Assembly: GCA_023264995.1 (NCBI GenBank)
Contig: JAHFUR010000027.1
Span: 1-55,882, forward strand
Direction: 5' to 3'
DNA: 55,882 bases
From: Acidimicrobiia bacterium
GTDB taxonomy: Bacteria; Actinomycetota; Acidimicrobiia; Acidimicrobiales; AC-14
How positions within the stretch are numbered: the first letter of the stretch is position 1; the number at the start of each line of letters is the position of its first letter. Position numbers and translations under genes: made by a program. This document shows, piece after piece, positions 9,541 through 18,187 of the stretch. The notes beneath the pieces were generated by a model, which worked only from the letters and a program-made list of their open reading frames with translations, did not search any database and was not told where the DNA came from.

Positions 9541-9645
9541 GACGGTCTCGAAAACCGTTGTGGCGCAAGTCACCGTGGGTTCAAATCCCACCCCCTCCGC
9601 TCGGTCTGACAGGGCTTTCGGTCGCGAAAGCCCTGCTCAGGCGGC
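9541..9645 (+). repeat. Attachment-site direct repeat, right copy
   Basis: A copy of the 3' part of tRNA-Ser(CGA) plus its terminator, offset 3144 bp from the left copy and identical for the first 81 bp. It lacks the tRNA 5' half and cannot encode a tRNA. It marks the right edge of the 3.1-kb island. Confidence 0.9.
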
Positions 9646-9744
9646 ACGACTTGCTCGGGCGGTGATGGGGAGCGGGCGCCCGCGTCGGGGTGCGCGCATC
9701 GAGCCGGGGTAAGAAATGTCACACCCTCCTGCGATCATGGGCGC

Positions 9745-10068
9745 ATGGCAGACACGGATGCGGTGAGGGACTTCGCCGGCACGGCGCGGCGGTTGGCGGC
9801 GGCGGCCAGGGCCAGGGGCCTCGATGCGCCGGGCTTCCGCACGCCGCCCCGCCAGGCCGGGTGTGACCGCACGATCCGCCGCTACCCCGACGGCACGGCG
9901 CTAGTCGCCGTTCGCGTCAAGGGCCGCCTTTGGGACGACGTGGTCGACGACCTGATCGCCGGCATCCTCGCGGTGAACAGCCTGCACGGCGCGCGGGCGG
10001 CCGAGGTCCGCTTCGGGCTGTGGTGCGACCTGAGTGACACGCTGAGCCGCCGTACCTCGGCCGCGTGA
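9745..10068 (+). CDS. Conserved hypothetical protein, 107 aa
   Basis: A small soluble protein with an Ala/Arg-rich N-terminal helix (ARRLAAAARARGLDAPGFR), then CDRTIRRYPDGTALVAVRVKG and DDVVDDLIAGILAVNSL. It looks genuine because of consistent codon use and its position in front of xseA. I do not recognise a domain. It is the first host gene after the island and may be co-transcribed with xseAB. Confidence 0.65.
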   Translation: MADTDAVRDFAGTARRLAAAARARGLDAPGFRTPPRQAGCDRTIRRYPDGTALVAVRVKGRLWDDVVDDLIAGILAVNSLHGARAAEVRFGLWCDLSDTLSRRTSAA

Positions 10069-10098
10069 CCCCCGCCCCTCGCCGGTAGCCTCGCCGGC

Positions 10099-11706
10099 AT
10101 GCCGCCCGACGCCGAGGAGCCCCGCCTCTGGGGCATCGGTGACCTCAACCGGCGGGCCAGCTTGGCCGTCGTCCGTGACTTCAGGGGCCAGATCTGGTGC
10201 GTCGGCGAGCTGACCAAGCTCGACGACCGGCGGGGCCACCGGTACCTCCAGCTCCTCGAACGTGGTGGCGGCCGCGACGGTCGCGACGCCCACCTCGACG
10301 CCTTCTGCTCGGCCACCAAGTGGCAGCGGCTCGAGCGCCGACTGGCCGCGGCCGGGGTGGAGCTGCGGGCCGGCCAGCGGTTGAAGGTCCAGGGCTGCCT
10401 CGACATCGGCGACCGCGGCCGGCTGACGCTCACCGTCGACGACCTCGACGTCGATGCGCTGGTCGGTGAGCGGGTGCGCTCCCGGCAGATGCTCGTGCAG
10501 CGCCTGATCGACGATGGCCTCTTCGACGCCAACCGCCGGCTCCCGCTCCCGGCCCTCCCGCTGCGCATCGGGCTGGTGGCCAGCGCCGGCAGCGACGGCC
10601 ACCGCGACGTGGTCCGCCAGCTCGAGGGGAGCGGTTTCGCGTTCGCGGTGACACTGAGGTCGGTACCCGTGGAGGGCCCTGCTGCACCTCGCGCCATCCA
10701 GGCCGCGCTGGCCACATTCGGCCCCGACGACGTCGATGTCGCCGTGATCGTACGGGGCGGTGGGGCCAAGGCGTCGCTCGACGTCTTCGACACGCCCGTG
10801 GTCGCCCACGCCATCGCCACGTCCACCGTGCCCGTGTGGACCGGCATCGGCCACACCGGCGACCGGGCGGTGGCCGACGAGGTCGCCCACCGAGCCTTTC
10901 CCACGCCCTCGGCGTTGGGTCAGGGCCTCGCCGCCGCCGTTGCCGCGGCCCACGACGATGTCGCCCGTCTCGTCGCCCGCATCGGCGGGCAGGTCGACGC
11001 CCGGCTGGCGACGGCTACGGCCCAGCTCGACAGCCGGTGGGGGTCGGTCACCACGCGGGCGCGGTCGCAGCTCGCCCTCCACGAGCAGGCGTCGGCCCGG
11101 GCCGCCGGCGACCTGCGCCGCAGCGCGGGGCACGGCCTCGACCTGCGGGCGGGGCAGCTGGCCGCGGCCGTCTTCTCGATCAGGGCGTCGGGCGGGGTGG
11201 AGCTCCGCGACGCCCAGCGCCGGCTGGCCGGTCTGGCCCTCGACACCGCCGGCGCCGCCGGCCGGCGGTGCGTCGACGCCCGCCGCGAGCTGGTGGCCGG
11301 CGCGGCAGCGGCCACGGCGGCAGCGGGCGATGTCCTCGACCGAGCCGTCCTCCCGGTCCGGGCCGCGGGCGTGGCGCTGCGCCGGCCCCGGTTCGACCGC
11401 GTGCTCGACCAGCAGTCCACCGCCGTCGCCGCGTCGGCCCGTGAGCTCGGGCGCGACCTGCGCCGGCGGCTCGCTGCCGACGCCGGCCGCGCTGAGGTGC
11501 TCCGGGCCGTCCTCGCCGCCTACGACCCCGGGCGCCAGCTGGCCCGGGGTTGGACGCTCACCCATACCGCCGACGGCCGGCTGGTCCGCAGTGCCCAGGC
11601 GGTGACCACTGGCGATGCCCTGGTCACGACCTTCGCCGACGGCACGGCCGCGTCCACCGTCACCGGCGTCACCCACGATGATCAGGAGGGCCCGCCCCAT
11701 GAGTGA
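10099..11706 (+). CDS. xseA: Exodeoxyribonuclease VII large subunit
   Basis: This is the catalytic subunit of ExoVII, which degrades single-stranded DNA from either end. The 535-residue protein has an N-terminal OB-fold (VVRDFRGQIWCVGELTKL). The central catalytic domain contains IGLVAS, VIVRGGG followed by LDVFD, and the VPVWTGIGHTGDRAVADEVA motif. A long helical C-terminal region follows. It overlaps xseB by 8 bp, so the two subunits are coupled. The N-terminal domain looks somewhat divergent from well-studied XseA, but the catalytic core is clear. Confidence 0.93.
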   Translation: MPPDAEEPRLWGIGDLNRRASLAVVRDFRGQIWCVGELTKLDDRRGHRYLQLLERGGGRDGRDAHLDAFCSATKWQRLERRLAAAGVELRAGQRLKVQGCLDIGDRGRLTLTVDDLDVDALVGERVRSRQMLVQRLIDDGLFDANRRLPLPALPLRIGLVASAGSDGHRDVVRQLEGSGFAFAVTLRSVPVEGPAAPRAIQAALATFGPDDVDVAVIVRGGGAKASLDVFDTPVVAHAIATSTVPVWTGIGHTGDRAVADEVAHRAFPTPSALGQGLAAAVAAAHDDVARLVARIGGQVDARLATATAQLDSRWGSVTTRARSQLALHEQASARAAGDLRRSAGHGLDLRAGQLAAAVFSIRASGGVELRDAQRRLAGLALDTAGAAGRRCVDARRELVAGAAAATAAAGDVLDRAVLPVRAAGVALRRPRFDRVLDQQSTAVAASARELGRDLRRRLAADAGRAEVLRAVLAAYDPGRQLARGWTLTHTADGRLVRSAQAVTTGDALVTTFADGTAASTVTGVTHDDQEGPPHE

Positions 11707-12007
11707 CACGCCGCCGGCGCAGTTGACCTACGCCCAGGCCGTCGACGAGCTGAACGCCATCATCGGCGAGCTCGACGACGGGCTGGTCGACGTGGATGCC
11801 CTTACCGTGCGTTTCCAGCGGGCCATCGACATCATGGAGGACCTCGACGGGCGCATCCGCCGGGCCCGGGCCAAGGTCGACGAGCTGGCTCCCCGCCTCG
11901 ATGCCATCAGCAGGGCCGCCGGCGACGGCCCTGCGGTGCCGCCGGCGCCGGCGGCAACATCGGCCGCCGATCCGCCGGCGCCCGGCTACGGCGACGAGCC
12001 GTTCTGA
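11699..12007 (+). CDS. xseB: Exodeoxyribonuclease VII small subunit
   Basis: The small ExoVII subunit. Its helical hairpin binds the large subunit in several copies. The 102-residue protein has the family pattern LTYAQAVDELNAIIGELDDG followed by VDVDALTVRFQRA at residues 8-40. An Ala/Pro-rich tail of about 35 residues is extra to the usual 70-80. ATG 11699 overlaps the end of xseA. Confidence 0.93.
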   Translation: MSDTPPAQLTYAQAVDELNAIIGELDDGLVDVDALTVRFQRAIDIMEDLDGRIRRARAKVDELAPRLDAISRAAGDGPAVPPAPAATSAADPPAPGYGDEPF

Positions 12008-12010
12008 GTG

Positions 12011-12268
12011 ATGCCGGGCGAGCGAATCATCGGCCAGCGGCGGGTGATTGGGCTCCTTGCCTTCTTCGCCACGTTCCCGGCGCTGCTCGCCTCCCAGGCC
12101 GCCTTCGCCGTCGATCCCGCCTTGGTGCTCATGGCGTTCGTCGTCATCGGTCTTCTCCTGCTCCTCGCCCAGCCCCTACGGACGGTCGGGATCGGCCTTC
12201 TCGTCGCGTCGGCGACCATGTACGGCGCTCTCCTCGTGTTCGCCGTCGTGTTCGCCAGCGCTGACTGA
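12011..12268 (+). CDS. Small membrane protein, 85 aa
   Basis: A short protein with about three hydrophobic segments (LLAFFATFPALLASQ, LVLMAFVVIGLLLLLAQP and GLLVASATMYGALLVFAVVF). It starts 3 nt after the xseB stop at ATG 12011, or at GTG 12008, so it is probably in the xseAB operon. No family was recognised. Confidence 0.6.
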   Translation: MPGERIIGQRRVIGLLAFFATFPALLASQAAFAVDPALVLMAFVVIGLLLLLAQPLRTVGIGLLVASATMYGALLVFAVVFASAD

Positions 12269-12299
12269 CCGGGCCGGCAGTCACGGGCCCGGCCCTGAT

Positions 12300-13235
12300 G
12301 TGCGGCCCTCGCCCACCGGGATCTACGCCGGCGTGCGCATCCTCGCCGGGCGGTCGAACACGGCGGTGCGGAACGGCACCATCCGCGGGTTCACCATCGG
12401 CGTCACCATTCAGGCGACGGCGAACGGGAACGACATCTCCGGCCTCGCCCTCTCGGGCGACGGTCAGGGCGTCAACACCCAGACCGGGGTGCAGAACAAC
12501 CCGCTGCCCACGTCGGACAACAACGTCATCCACGCCAACACCATCGACTCGAACACGTCGAGCGCGGCGCAGATCACCGGGGTAGGGAACCGGTTCGAGG
12601 AGAACTCGGTGACGAACAACCGGTTCGGGCTGTCGATCGCCGGGACCGGCGCCGTGGTGCGGGCCAACCGGATCGTCAACAACCTCAGTACGGGGATCAA
12701 CGCCAACGGGCAGGGCGCCATCCTCTCGGGGAACACTGTCATCCAGAACTCGGGCAACGCCATCAACATCGGTGGCCCGTCGACCGCCGTGGTCTTGGAA
12801 GGGAACCGGATCGAGGGCAACGAGATTGCCCAGAACGGTGACCCGGCCAACAGCTTCGGCGCCATCAACGTGTTCTCCTCGAACAACGCGGTCGTGAGCG
12901 CCAACCGGGTTGTGGGCATCTTCCGGGGGACGGGGGTCTTTGCCGCCGCCAACACGGTGGGGACCACGATCTCGGGGAACGCCATCTCCTGGTTCGTCGA
13001 CGGCGTCTCGATCAACAACGGGGCGACGAACACGCTCATCTCGGGCAACCAGGCGACCCAGAACACCGACGACGGGTTCGACGTGCGCTCGGCGTCGACG
13101 ACGATCGTCGGCAACACCGCCATGGGCAACGCCGACTGGGGCATCGTGGCGGTCCCGGGTGTGACCGATGGTGGCGGGAACCACGCCGGCGGGAACGGCC
13201 ACCCCGGCCAGTGCGCCGGGGTCGTCTGCACCTGA
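12300..13235 (+). CDS. Right-handed beta-helix repeat protein, probably 5'-truncated
   Basis: About 311 residues made of short parallel beta-helix coils with repeated N-x-(I/V)-x-x-N patterns such as VRNGTIRGF, NVIHANTIDSN, NRIVNN and NTVIQNSG (NosD/pectate-lyase-like fold). Such proteins normally have a signal peptide and an N-terminal cap, but here the helix begins almost at once after a weak GTG at 12300. The upstream part of the open frame overlaps the preceding membrane-protein gene out of register. I read this as a gene that lost its 5' end. The frame itself is intact to its stop. Confidence 0.6.
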   Translation: MRPSPTGIYAGVRILAGRSNTAVRNGTIRGFTIGVTIQATANGNDISGLALSGDGQGVNTQTGVQNNPLPTSDNNVIHANTIDSNTSSAAQITGVGNRFEENSVTNNRFGLSIAGTGAVVRANRIVNNLSTGINANGQGAILSGNTVIQNSGNAINIGGPSTAVVLEGNRIEGNEIAQNGDPANSFGAINVFSSNNAVVSANRVVGIFRGTGVFAAANTVGTTISGNAISWFVDGVSINNGATNTLISGNQATQNTDDGFDVRSASTTIVGNTAMGNADWGIVAVPGVTDGGGNHAGGNGHPGQCAGVVCT

Positions 13236-13244
13236 TCGGCGGCC

Positions 13245-14642
13245 CTACCGGGTGAGAGGCCGGGTGGCCAGGACGAGGGCCGGGTCGGCGTGGCCGAGGA
13301 CGAGGCGGTACGGGTACCGCGCCTCGGCTGCGTCGATCACCCGGCGGTCGCTGGCGAACCACGCCGCGGTCGTCGGCCACCAAGCGGCCACCACGACGAC
13401 GTCGCAGCCTTCGAGCTGCGCCGGCTCGGTAATGGTGGCGAAGTCCCGAGGCGTGTCGAGGTAGGCGCGCATCGGCGGGACGCCGACATCGACCACACAG
13501 GCTCGTGACCCCGAAGCGCTGGTCGACTCGACCAAGGCGGCGGCCAGGCGGTACGAGGTCGGGTCGCGTGTGTAGCCGGGGACGATCACGGCCAGAGCCA
13601 GCGCCGCGGAGCCGGCGGCCAGCACCCATGACCCACGGACGCGGGCGATGGCCACGCCGGCCAGGTACGCGGCGCCGGGGACCATCCAGACGAAGAACCG
13701 CTCCTCGAGAGCAGAGGATTGCATCACGGCCCATAGGCCCAGGAGCACCACCGCCATGCCGGCCGCCGCGCCTCGTGCGGCGCGGCTGTCCCGCAGCACG
13801 ACGAGTGCGCCCGCGCACACCAGCGGCGCGACGACCAGCGCCGCCCAACCGCCACCGGTGGCCATGGAGGCGACGTGCCACGGCATGGCCGGCTTGAAGA
13901 CGCGGGCGTGCTCGCCGGCGGCCTCGACCATCGCCGCGGCCATGCCTGCGTAGGCGACGGCGCCGGCGAGGAGCACGCCGAGGAGCCGCCGGCGCCAGCG
14001 GCCGTCCCAACGGCCTCGGGCCAGGAGCATCCCGACGTGGGCGGCGAGCACCGGCACCATGTAGAGGTGCGTAGCCAGCCCGGCGCCGGCGGCGACGATG
14101 TACAGCGCGTCGACGCGACGCGGGTGGGTGCGCGGGTCCTCCACGACCACCAAGGTGGCGACGAGCGCGCAGAGGGTCAGCAGGCTGTAGCCCCGGGCTG
14201 CCCGCGACAAGCCGGCGAACGTCGGGTTGCAGGCCAGCAGGGCGCCGGCGGCGAGACCGGCAACCACCCCGTGGCGGTGAGCCACGAACCATGCCAGCAC
14301 GCCGACGCACGTGGCGCCGCACAGGACGGGCAGGAGCCGCATGGTGGCCGCGCCGGACCGCCCCGTCGTGGCCCGTACGAGCTGCTCGAGGAACGAGAAC
14401 ATGGGGTGGTTGTTGAAGACCGCCTGCTGGTGGAAGACGGACCAGGGCGGCCCGGGCCGCACGAACAGCCCGATGGTTTCCGCGCTGTCGAAATCGAGGG
14501 ACCGGCCCAGCCCGGGCAGGTACCCGGCGAAGGTGAGCAGGCCCAGGACCACGCCGGCCACCCGAGGGGTCAACGTCGCACGCGTCGGACGGGTTGCGAC
14601 CTCCGGTTGTATCGTCGACACGCTCACCGACCCCTCGTCCAT
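13245..14642 (-). CDS. GT-C fold membrane glycosyltransferase (PMT/ArnT-like)
   Basis: A 465-residue polytopic membrane protein with around ten hydrophobic segments. The N-terminal loop carries the acidic pair in LDFDSAET, the place of the catalytic Asp in GT39/GT83 enzymes. It then has NNHPMFSFLEQLV, like the HPPL loop of the family, and ARGYSLL before later helices. Such enzymes transfer a sugar from a polyprenyl-phosphate donor outside the membrane. Donor and acceptor are unknown. It stands alone, convergent with the beta-helix gene. Confidence 0.8.
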   Translation of the reverse strand: MDEGSVSVSTIQPEVATRPTRATLTPRVAGVVLGLLTFAGYLPGLGRSLDFDSAETIGLFVRPGPPWSVFHQQAVFNNHPMFSFLEQLVRATTGRSGAATMRLLPVLCGATCVGVLAWFVAHRHGVVAGLAAGALLACNPTFAGLSRAARGYSLLTLCALVATLVVVEDPRTHPRRVDALYIVAAGAGLATHLYMVPVLAAHVGMLLARGRWDGRWRRRLLGVLLAGAVAYAGMAAAMVEAAGEHARVFKPAMPWHVASMATGGGWAALVVAPLVCAGALVVLRDSRAARGAAAGMAVVLLGLWAVMQSSALEERFFVWMVPGAAYLAGVAIARVRGSWVLAAGSAALALAVIVPGYTRDPTSYRLAAALVESTSASGSRACVVDVGVPPMRAYLDTPRDFATITEPAQLEGCDVVVVAAWWPTTAAWFASDRRVIDAAEARYPYRLVLGHADPALVLATRPLTR

Positions 14643-14697
14643 GCAGGCGTCCCCTCGCTGTCTGTCGTCCGGTCTGTGCCGAGACTTGAGGAGCCGA

Positions 14698-14988
14698 ATG
14701 GGTCGCGATGTGATGGAGCCGCAGCTGTGGGCCGTCGCCGGTTCCCTCTTCGAAGTCTCGCTGCCCGAAAAGGAGGGCGAGCAGTGGTGCTGGGCCGACC
14801 CGCCGCCCCCCGGCGTGACGCTGGTGGGTGAGTCCCTCCGGGGGCCGCACCGCCACTTCCGGTTCCGGGCCGAGACCGAGGGCGACGTCGCCCTGCGGTT
14901 CCGGAACCGGACGGCCGAGCGGGCGGTCGTGCTCCGGAGCGTGGCGGTCCGGGTCGCCCCCGACGTCGACCCGGCGGCACGGAGCTAG
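14698..14988 (+). CDS. Small chagasin-like (I42) beta protein
   Basis: A 96-residue protein with no signal peptide. The pattern LFEVSLPEKEGEQWCW, GVTLVGES, FRFRAETEGDVALRFRNR and VVLRSVAVRV resembles the Ig-like chagasin family of cysteine-protease inhibitors (G-x-W, then a FRF....G pattern). ATG 14698 is used; ATG 14713 is an alternative. It converges on a subtilase gene and the two stop codons share the palindrome CTAG at 14985-14988. Inhibitor activity is not shown by sequence alone. Confidence 0.5.
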   Translation: MGRDVMEPQLWAVAGSLFEVSLPEKEGEQWCWADPPPPGVTLVGESLRGPHRHFRFRAETEGDVALRFRNRTAERAVVLRSVAVRVAPDVDPAARS

Positions 14989-16127
14989 CGCCGGCGCCTC
15001 GTGGCCACGGCGCCGGCGGCCGCGCCGGCAAGGAGCACCGCCGCCAGCGCCGGGAGGAGGGGACTGCGACCCGCGTCGGCTCGGGGCCGGCTCACCGTCG
15101 GCGGCGGGATGGCCACCGTCGACGGGGCCGCCGTGGCGGTGACCGCGGCCCGGGCGTCGAGGCGCCCGCGGCAGCCCAGGCCGCAGGGGACCGAGTGGTC
15201 GAGCGTGGCCAGGAGCCGCTCGACGGCTGCGGAGGGCGAGAGGCCCTGGGCCAGGAGCAGGGCCAGCGCACCGCTGACATGCGGCGCGGCCATCGAGGTC
15301 CCCGCAACCCACTCATAGCGCCCGCCGGGGACCGGGGCGAGGATGTCCTGGCCGGGGCCGGCCCCGCTCCCGCCGGGCGCCACCAGCCCCCACATGGCGT
15401 TGCCCAGCGACGTCGAGTAGCCGGGCACGCGGCCCTTGTTGTCGGTGGAACCGACGACGAGGGCATGGAGGTCGCCATAGTTGGCGCTCCCCTGGCCGTT
15501 GAGGTTCTCGTAGTTGCCGGCGGCCAAGACCGGTATGGCGCCCCGGCTCCACGCGTACTCGATGCCCGGCCGCAGCGGGGTCCCGACGCGCGACACGATC
15601 ATCAGGTCGGGCTCCCCGAGGCTGAGGTTCACGATGCGGGCGCCCCTGTCGACGACCCACTGGATGCCCCGGTTGATGTCCTCGGTCACGCCGCTGCCGT
15701 CGCTGCCGAGCACGCGGGCGACGATCAGGTGGGCATCGGGGGCGACCCCGGCGATCCCCAGGCCGTTGTCGGACGTCGCCGCGGCGATGCCCGCCACCGC
15801 GGTCCCGTGGCCCTCGCTGTCCCGCGCCGGCCCTTCCCGGCAGGTCCCGCCGACGCAGTCGGCCTGGGCGTCGACCTTGCCGGTGAACTCGGGGTGCGAA
15901 GCGTCGATCCCCGAGTCGACCACCCCGATCGGCACGCCGGCGCCTCGCGACACTGGCCATGCGTCCGGGGCGCCGATCTGGGTCAGGTTCCACTGGTCGG
16001 CGAAGTACCGGTCTGGAGTGGTCGCGGCACCGGCCACCGCAGTGGAGAAGGTGAAGGCGGTGCAGCCGGCGACGCACAGCGCCCGGAGCCAGCCATGCCT
16101 TTTCGTCCCGTCCGCCCGGTCCCGCAC
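14985..16127 (-). CDS. Membrane-anchored subtilase (mycosin-like S8 peptidase)
   Basis: A 380-residue secreted serine protease. From GTG 16127 there is a signal peptide (WLRALCVAGCTAFTFSTAVAG). The catalytic Asp is in IGVVDSGID, His in SEGHGTAVAGI and Ser in GTSMAAPHVSGALALLLA. The oxyanion Asn lies in VLAAGNYEN. It ends with a Pro-rich linker, a C-terminal hydrophobic helix and RRRR, the layout of actinobacterial MycP-type proteases. No ESX/type VII genes are in the window, so a secretion-linked role is open. A longer frame to 16298 lacks support. Confidence 0.9.
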   Translation of the reverse strand: MRDRADGTKRHGWLRALCVAGCTAFTFSTAVAGAATTPDRYFADQWNLTQIGAPDAWPVSRGAGVPIGVVDSGIDASHPEFTGKVDAQADCVGGTCREGPARDSEGHGTAVAGIAAATSDNGLGIAGVAPDAHLIVARVLGSDGSGVTEDINRGIQWVVDRGARIVNLSLGEPDLMIVSRVGTPLRPGIEYAWSRGAIPVLAAGNYENLNGQGSANYGDLHALVVGSTDNKGRVPGYSTSLGNAMWGLVAPGGSGAGPGQDILAPVPGGRYEWVAGTSMAAPHVSGALALLLAQGLSPSAAVERLLATLDHSVPCGLGCRGRLDARAAVTATAAPSTVAIPPPTVSRPRADAGRSPLLPALAAVLLAGAAAGAVATRRRR

Positions 16128-16223
16128 ACGATGAGCTTGGCACCAGTTGGGGCCCCGGGGAGACCAGAGCCGACGGCGGTCCCCGGGTGGGCCCGTGCCG
16201 GCGGCTATCCTGACGCTTCGTCC

Positions 16224-16850
16224 ATGGCGAGGAACTCGGCGTTCGGCCGTCCACAGGCGCAGGACCGGGTGAGGTCGTGGTGGTATGCCAAGAGCCACAC
16301 CTCGCGGGTGAACGCCCTGGTGGCCGTCGTCGTCGCCATTGCTGTCGTCGCCATCCTGGTGGCGGCGACGTCTCGTGACGCGGCCCGTAACGTCCCGCTG
16401 GCCAACGCCACCCGCCCGCAGCTGGGCCCGGGCGTGAGCGCGGCCGTCCCGTCGACCGTGATCGTCGGCGACCTGGCCGCCGTCGGCTCCACCACGGCTA
16501 CCTCCATCGGCGATCTGTTCGGGCCGAGCTCGACCAGCTCCAGCACGACCGTCGCCGCCGCCGGCGTCCCCACGTCGGCGGTGCCGGCCCGGGCTTCGGT
16601 CCCGCCGGCCCGTACCGCGGCGGCGGCGACGACCACCACCACCGTGGCCAACCCCGGGGTGATCTACTCCGAGGCGCCGGTGATCACGGTGGCGACCACC
16701 GCCGCGCCGCCCAGGACGACCCAGCCGCCGGTCACCCTGCCTCCGCCGCCGGCGACCGCACCGCCGACGACGGCGCCACCGACCACCGCGCCACCGACCA
16801 CGGCGTCGCCCGGGCTCCCGCTCCCCCTCCCCCTCCCACTGCTCGGCTGA
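16224..16850 (+). CDS. Single-pass membrane protein with Thr/Ala/Pro-rich extracellular region
   Basis: About 208 residues. A basic cytoplasmic start (MARNSAFGRPQAQDRVRSWW) is followed by one membrane helix (ALVAVVVAIAVVAILVAA). The rest is a low-complexity outside region of Ser, Thr, Ala and Pro, with APPTT repeats and a PLPLPLPL end. This is a surface or wall-spanning stalk type; no enzymatic domain is visible. It is divergent from the subtilase gene. Confidence 0.7.
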   Translation: MARNSAFGRPQAQDRVRSWWYAKSHTSRVNALVAVVVAIAVVAILVAATSRDAARNVPLANATRPQLGPGVSAAVPSTVIVGDLAAVGSTTATSIGDLFGPSSTSSSTTVAAAGVPTSAVPARASVPPARTAAAATTTTTVANPGVIYSEAPVITVATTAAPPRTTQPPVTLPPPPATAPPTTAPPTTAPPTTASPGLPLPLPLPLLG

Positions 16851-16865
16851 GCCGGCGGCTCAGCC
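16845..16865. terminator. Bidirectional terminator-like hairpin holding both stop codons
   Basis: A perfect 9-bp stem (GGCTGAGCC with GGCTCAGCC) has a GGC loop. The TGA stop of the plus-strand gene (16848-16850) lies in the left arm and the stop of the minus-strand hydrolase (16860-16862) in the right arm. Confidence 0.65.
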
Positions 16866-17708
16866 GGCCGTGCCCCGCAGGAACTCGTCCACCCGGGCCA
16901 CGTAGGCGGCGCGGTCGGTGTCGAACGCCTTGGTGTGGGCCACACCGGGGAGCAGCCAGAGCTGCCCTCCGGTGAGGGCGCCGACCCGCCGCCCGCCGGC
17001 CGGAGGGACGGTGCGGTCGCCGGTGCCCTGGATGACCAGCGTGGGGACGCCGAAGGGCCGGCTCCCGAGCTCGCGGGCGACGTCGACGGCATGGCCGCCC
17101 CCGCTGAAGGCCGGGTAGAGCACGGGGAGCAGGTTGGTGGCCAACCGGGGGACGTGGGCCCGGAAGGCCACGACGTCGCGGAAGCTCAGGAAGCCACTGT
17201 CGGCGACCAGCGCCGCCGGCCGTGCGCCCCGGGCCACCGCCGCCAGCGACGCGAACGCCCCGCCGGAGAACCCCAGCACCGCCGCCGGCGTGCCCACGGT
17301 GGCGCCAACCCAGCGGACGGCAGCCGCCACCTCGTCGGCCTCCCGCTGGCCGCCGCCGTAGCGAGCCGCGCCCGACACGTACCCGAGGTCGATGAAGAGC
17401 AACCCATAGCCGGCGGCGTGCAGGGGCGGGCCCACCTCGACCGTGGCCGTGCGGTTCCCGCCGTAGCCGTGCACGACCACGATGACCGGCCGCCCCGGTT
17501 CCCCGGCCACGTACCAGGCGGGCAGGCCGGCGTCGTAGGTGACGTTGTCGAACCGGAGGCCGACCGATCCCGGGTCAGGGAGCTGGCGGAGGTCGGTACC
17601 GCCCCGGGCGATCTTGGCCGCCGCGTACGCGTTGAGGGAGAACCAGGCCGTGACCACGGCGGCGAGCAACCCGATCGCGGCCCGTTGGGGCCAGTGACGG
17701 CGCCTCAG
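16860..17708 (-). CDS. Membrane-anchored alpha/beta hydrolase, apparent CTG start
   Basis: About 282 residues. The N-terminus RRRHWPQRAAIGLLAAVV is a signal anchor. It is followed by an alpha/beta-hydrolase domain with VVVHGYGGNR (oxyanion region), the nucleophile elbow GFSGG, TLVIQGTGDRTVP (acid) and VAHTKAF (His). No ATG, GTG or TTG stands at the right place. CTG 17708 overlaps the TGA of the upstream MarR gene (CTGA) and gives the ideal start; TTG 17669 or GTG 17657 would cut into the anchor. The substrate is unknown. Confidence 0.8.
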   Translation of the reverse strand: MRRRHWPQRAAIGLLAAVVTAWFSLNAYAAAKIARGGTDLRQLPDPGSVGLRFDNVTYDAGLPAWYVAGEPGRPVIVVVHGYGGNRTATVEVGPPLHAAGYGLLFIDLGYVSGAARYGGGQREADEVAAAVRWVGATVGTPAAVLGFSGGAFASLAAVARGARPAALVADSGFLSFRDVVAFRAHVPRLATNLLPVLYPAFSGGGHAVDVARELGSRPFGVPTLVIQGTGDRTVPPAGGRRVGALTGGQLWLLPGVAHTKAFDTDRAAYVARVDEFLRGTAG

Positions 17709-18187
17709 ATGTGCGACGCCGGCCCACCTGCCGCCACCGAGCTCCTCACGACGGCGTCGAGCGACGCGGCCAGCGCGTGGAGGTCCTGCCCGTCGAGCTG
17801 GGAGACGAAATGCCGGCGCACGCCCTCGACGTGGGTGGGCGCGGCGGCATCGAGCCGGAGGCGGCCGGTCTCCGTCAGGACGGCGAAGACGCCCCGCCGG
17901 TCGGTGGGGCAGCTCCGCCGGGCGACGAGGCCGGAGTCGACCAGCCGGTCGAGGCGACGGGTCAGGCCACTGCGCGACACGAGGGTGCGGGCGGCCAGCT
18001 CGGTCATGCGCAGCTCGCCCGACGGCTCCGACGCCAGGTGGACCAGGATCTCGTAGTCGGCCAGGGAGATGCCATGGCCGGCCAGCTCGGCGTCGAGCCG
18101 CTCCATGAGGCGGATACTGGCGCGCAGGAAGGCCTGCCAGACCTCCAGCTCCTGCTCGTCCAACCACAGTGCAGTCGCCGTTATCAC
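17705..18187 (-). CDS. MarR-family transcriptional regulator
   Basis: A 160-residue winged-helix regulator. It starts at GTG 18187 (VITATALWLDEQELEVWQ), continues through the MarR core GISLADYEILVHLASEPSG, the recognition helix TLVSRSGLTRRLDRL and the wing RRSCPTDRRGVFAVLTETG. It is the first gene of a two-gene operon with the hydrolase, coupled by CTGA. It is divergent from the His-rich protein gene, which is the natural candidate target; no clear operator palindrome was identified. A longer frame to 18535 is a shadow of the neighbour. Confidence 0.88.
   Translation of the reverse strand: MITATALWLDEQELEVWQAFLRASIRLMERLDAELAGHGISLADYEILVHLASEPSGELRMTELAARTLVSRSGLTRRLDRLVDSGLVARRSCPTDRRGVFAVLTETGRLRLDAAAPTHVEGVRRHFVSQLDGQDLHALAASLDAVVRSSVAAGGPASHI

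Noticed and set aside
9541-9599. A third tRNA-Ser gene
   Set aside because: Only the anticodon arm to the 3' end is present; the 5' acceptor and D arm are missing, so it is an attachment-site copy.
9306-9665. Plus-strand frame crossing the right tRNA-Ser fragment
   Set aside because: It reads through a duplicated tRNA 3' end and terminator and has no protein-like features.
12048-12299. N-terminal extension of the beta-helix frame
   Set aside because: It overlaps the small membrane-protein gene in another register and is Arg/Pro/Ser-rich shadow sequence.
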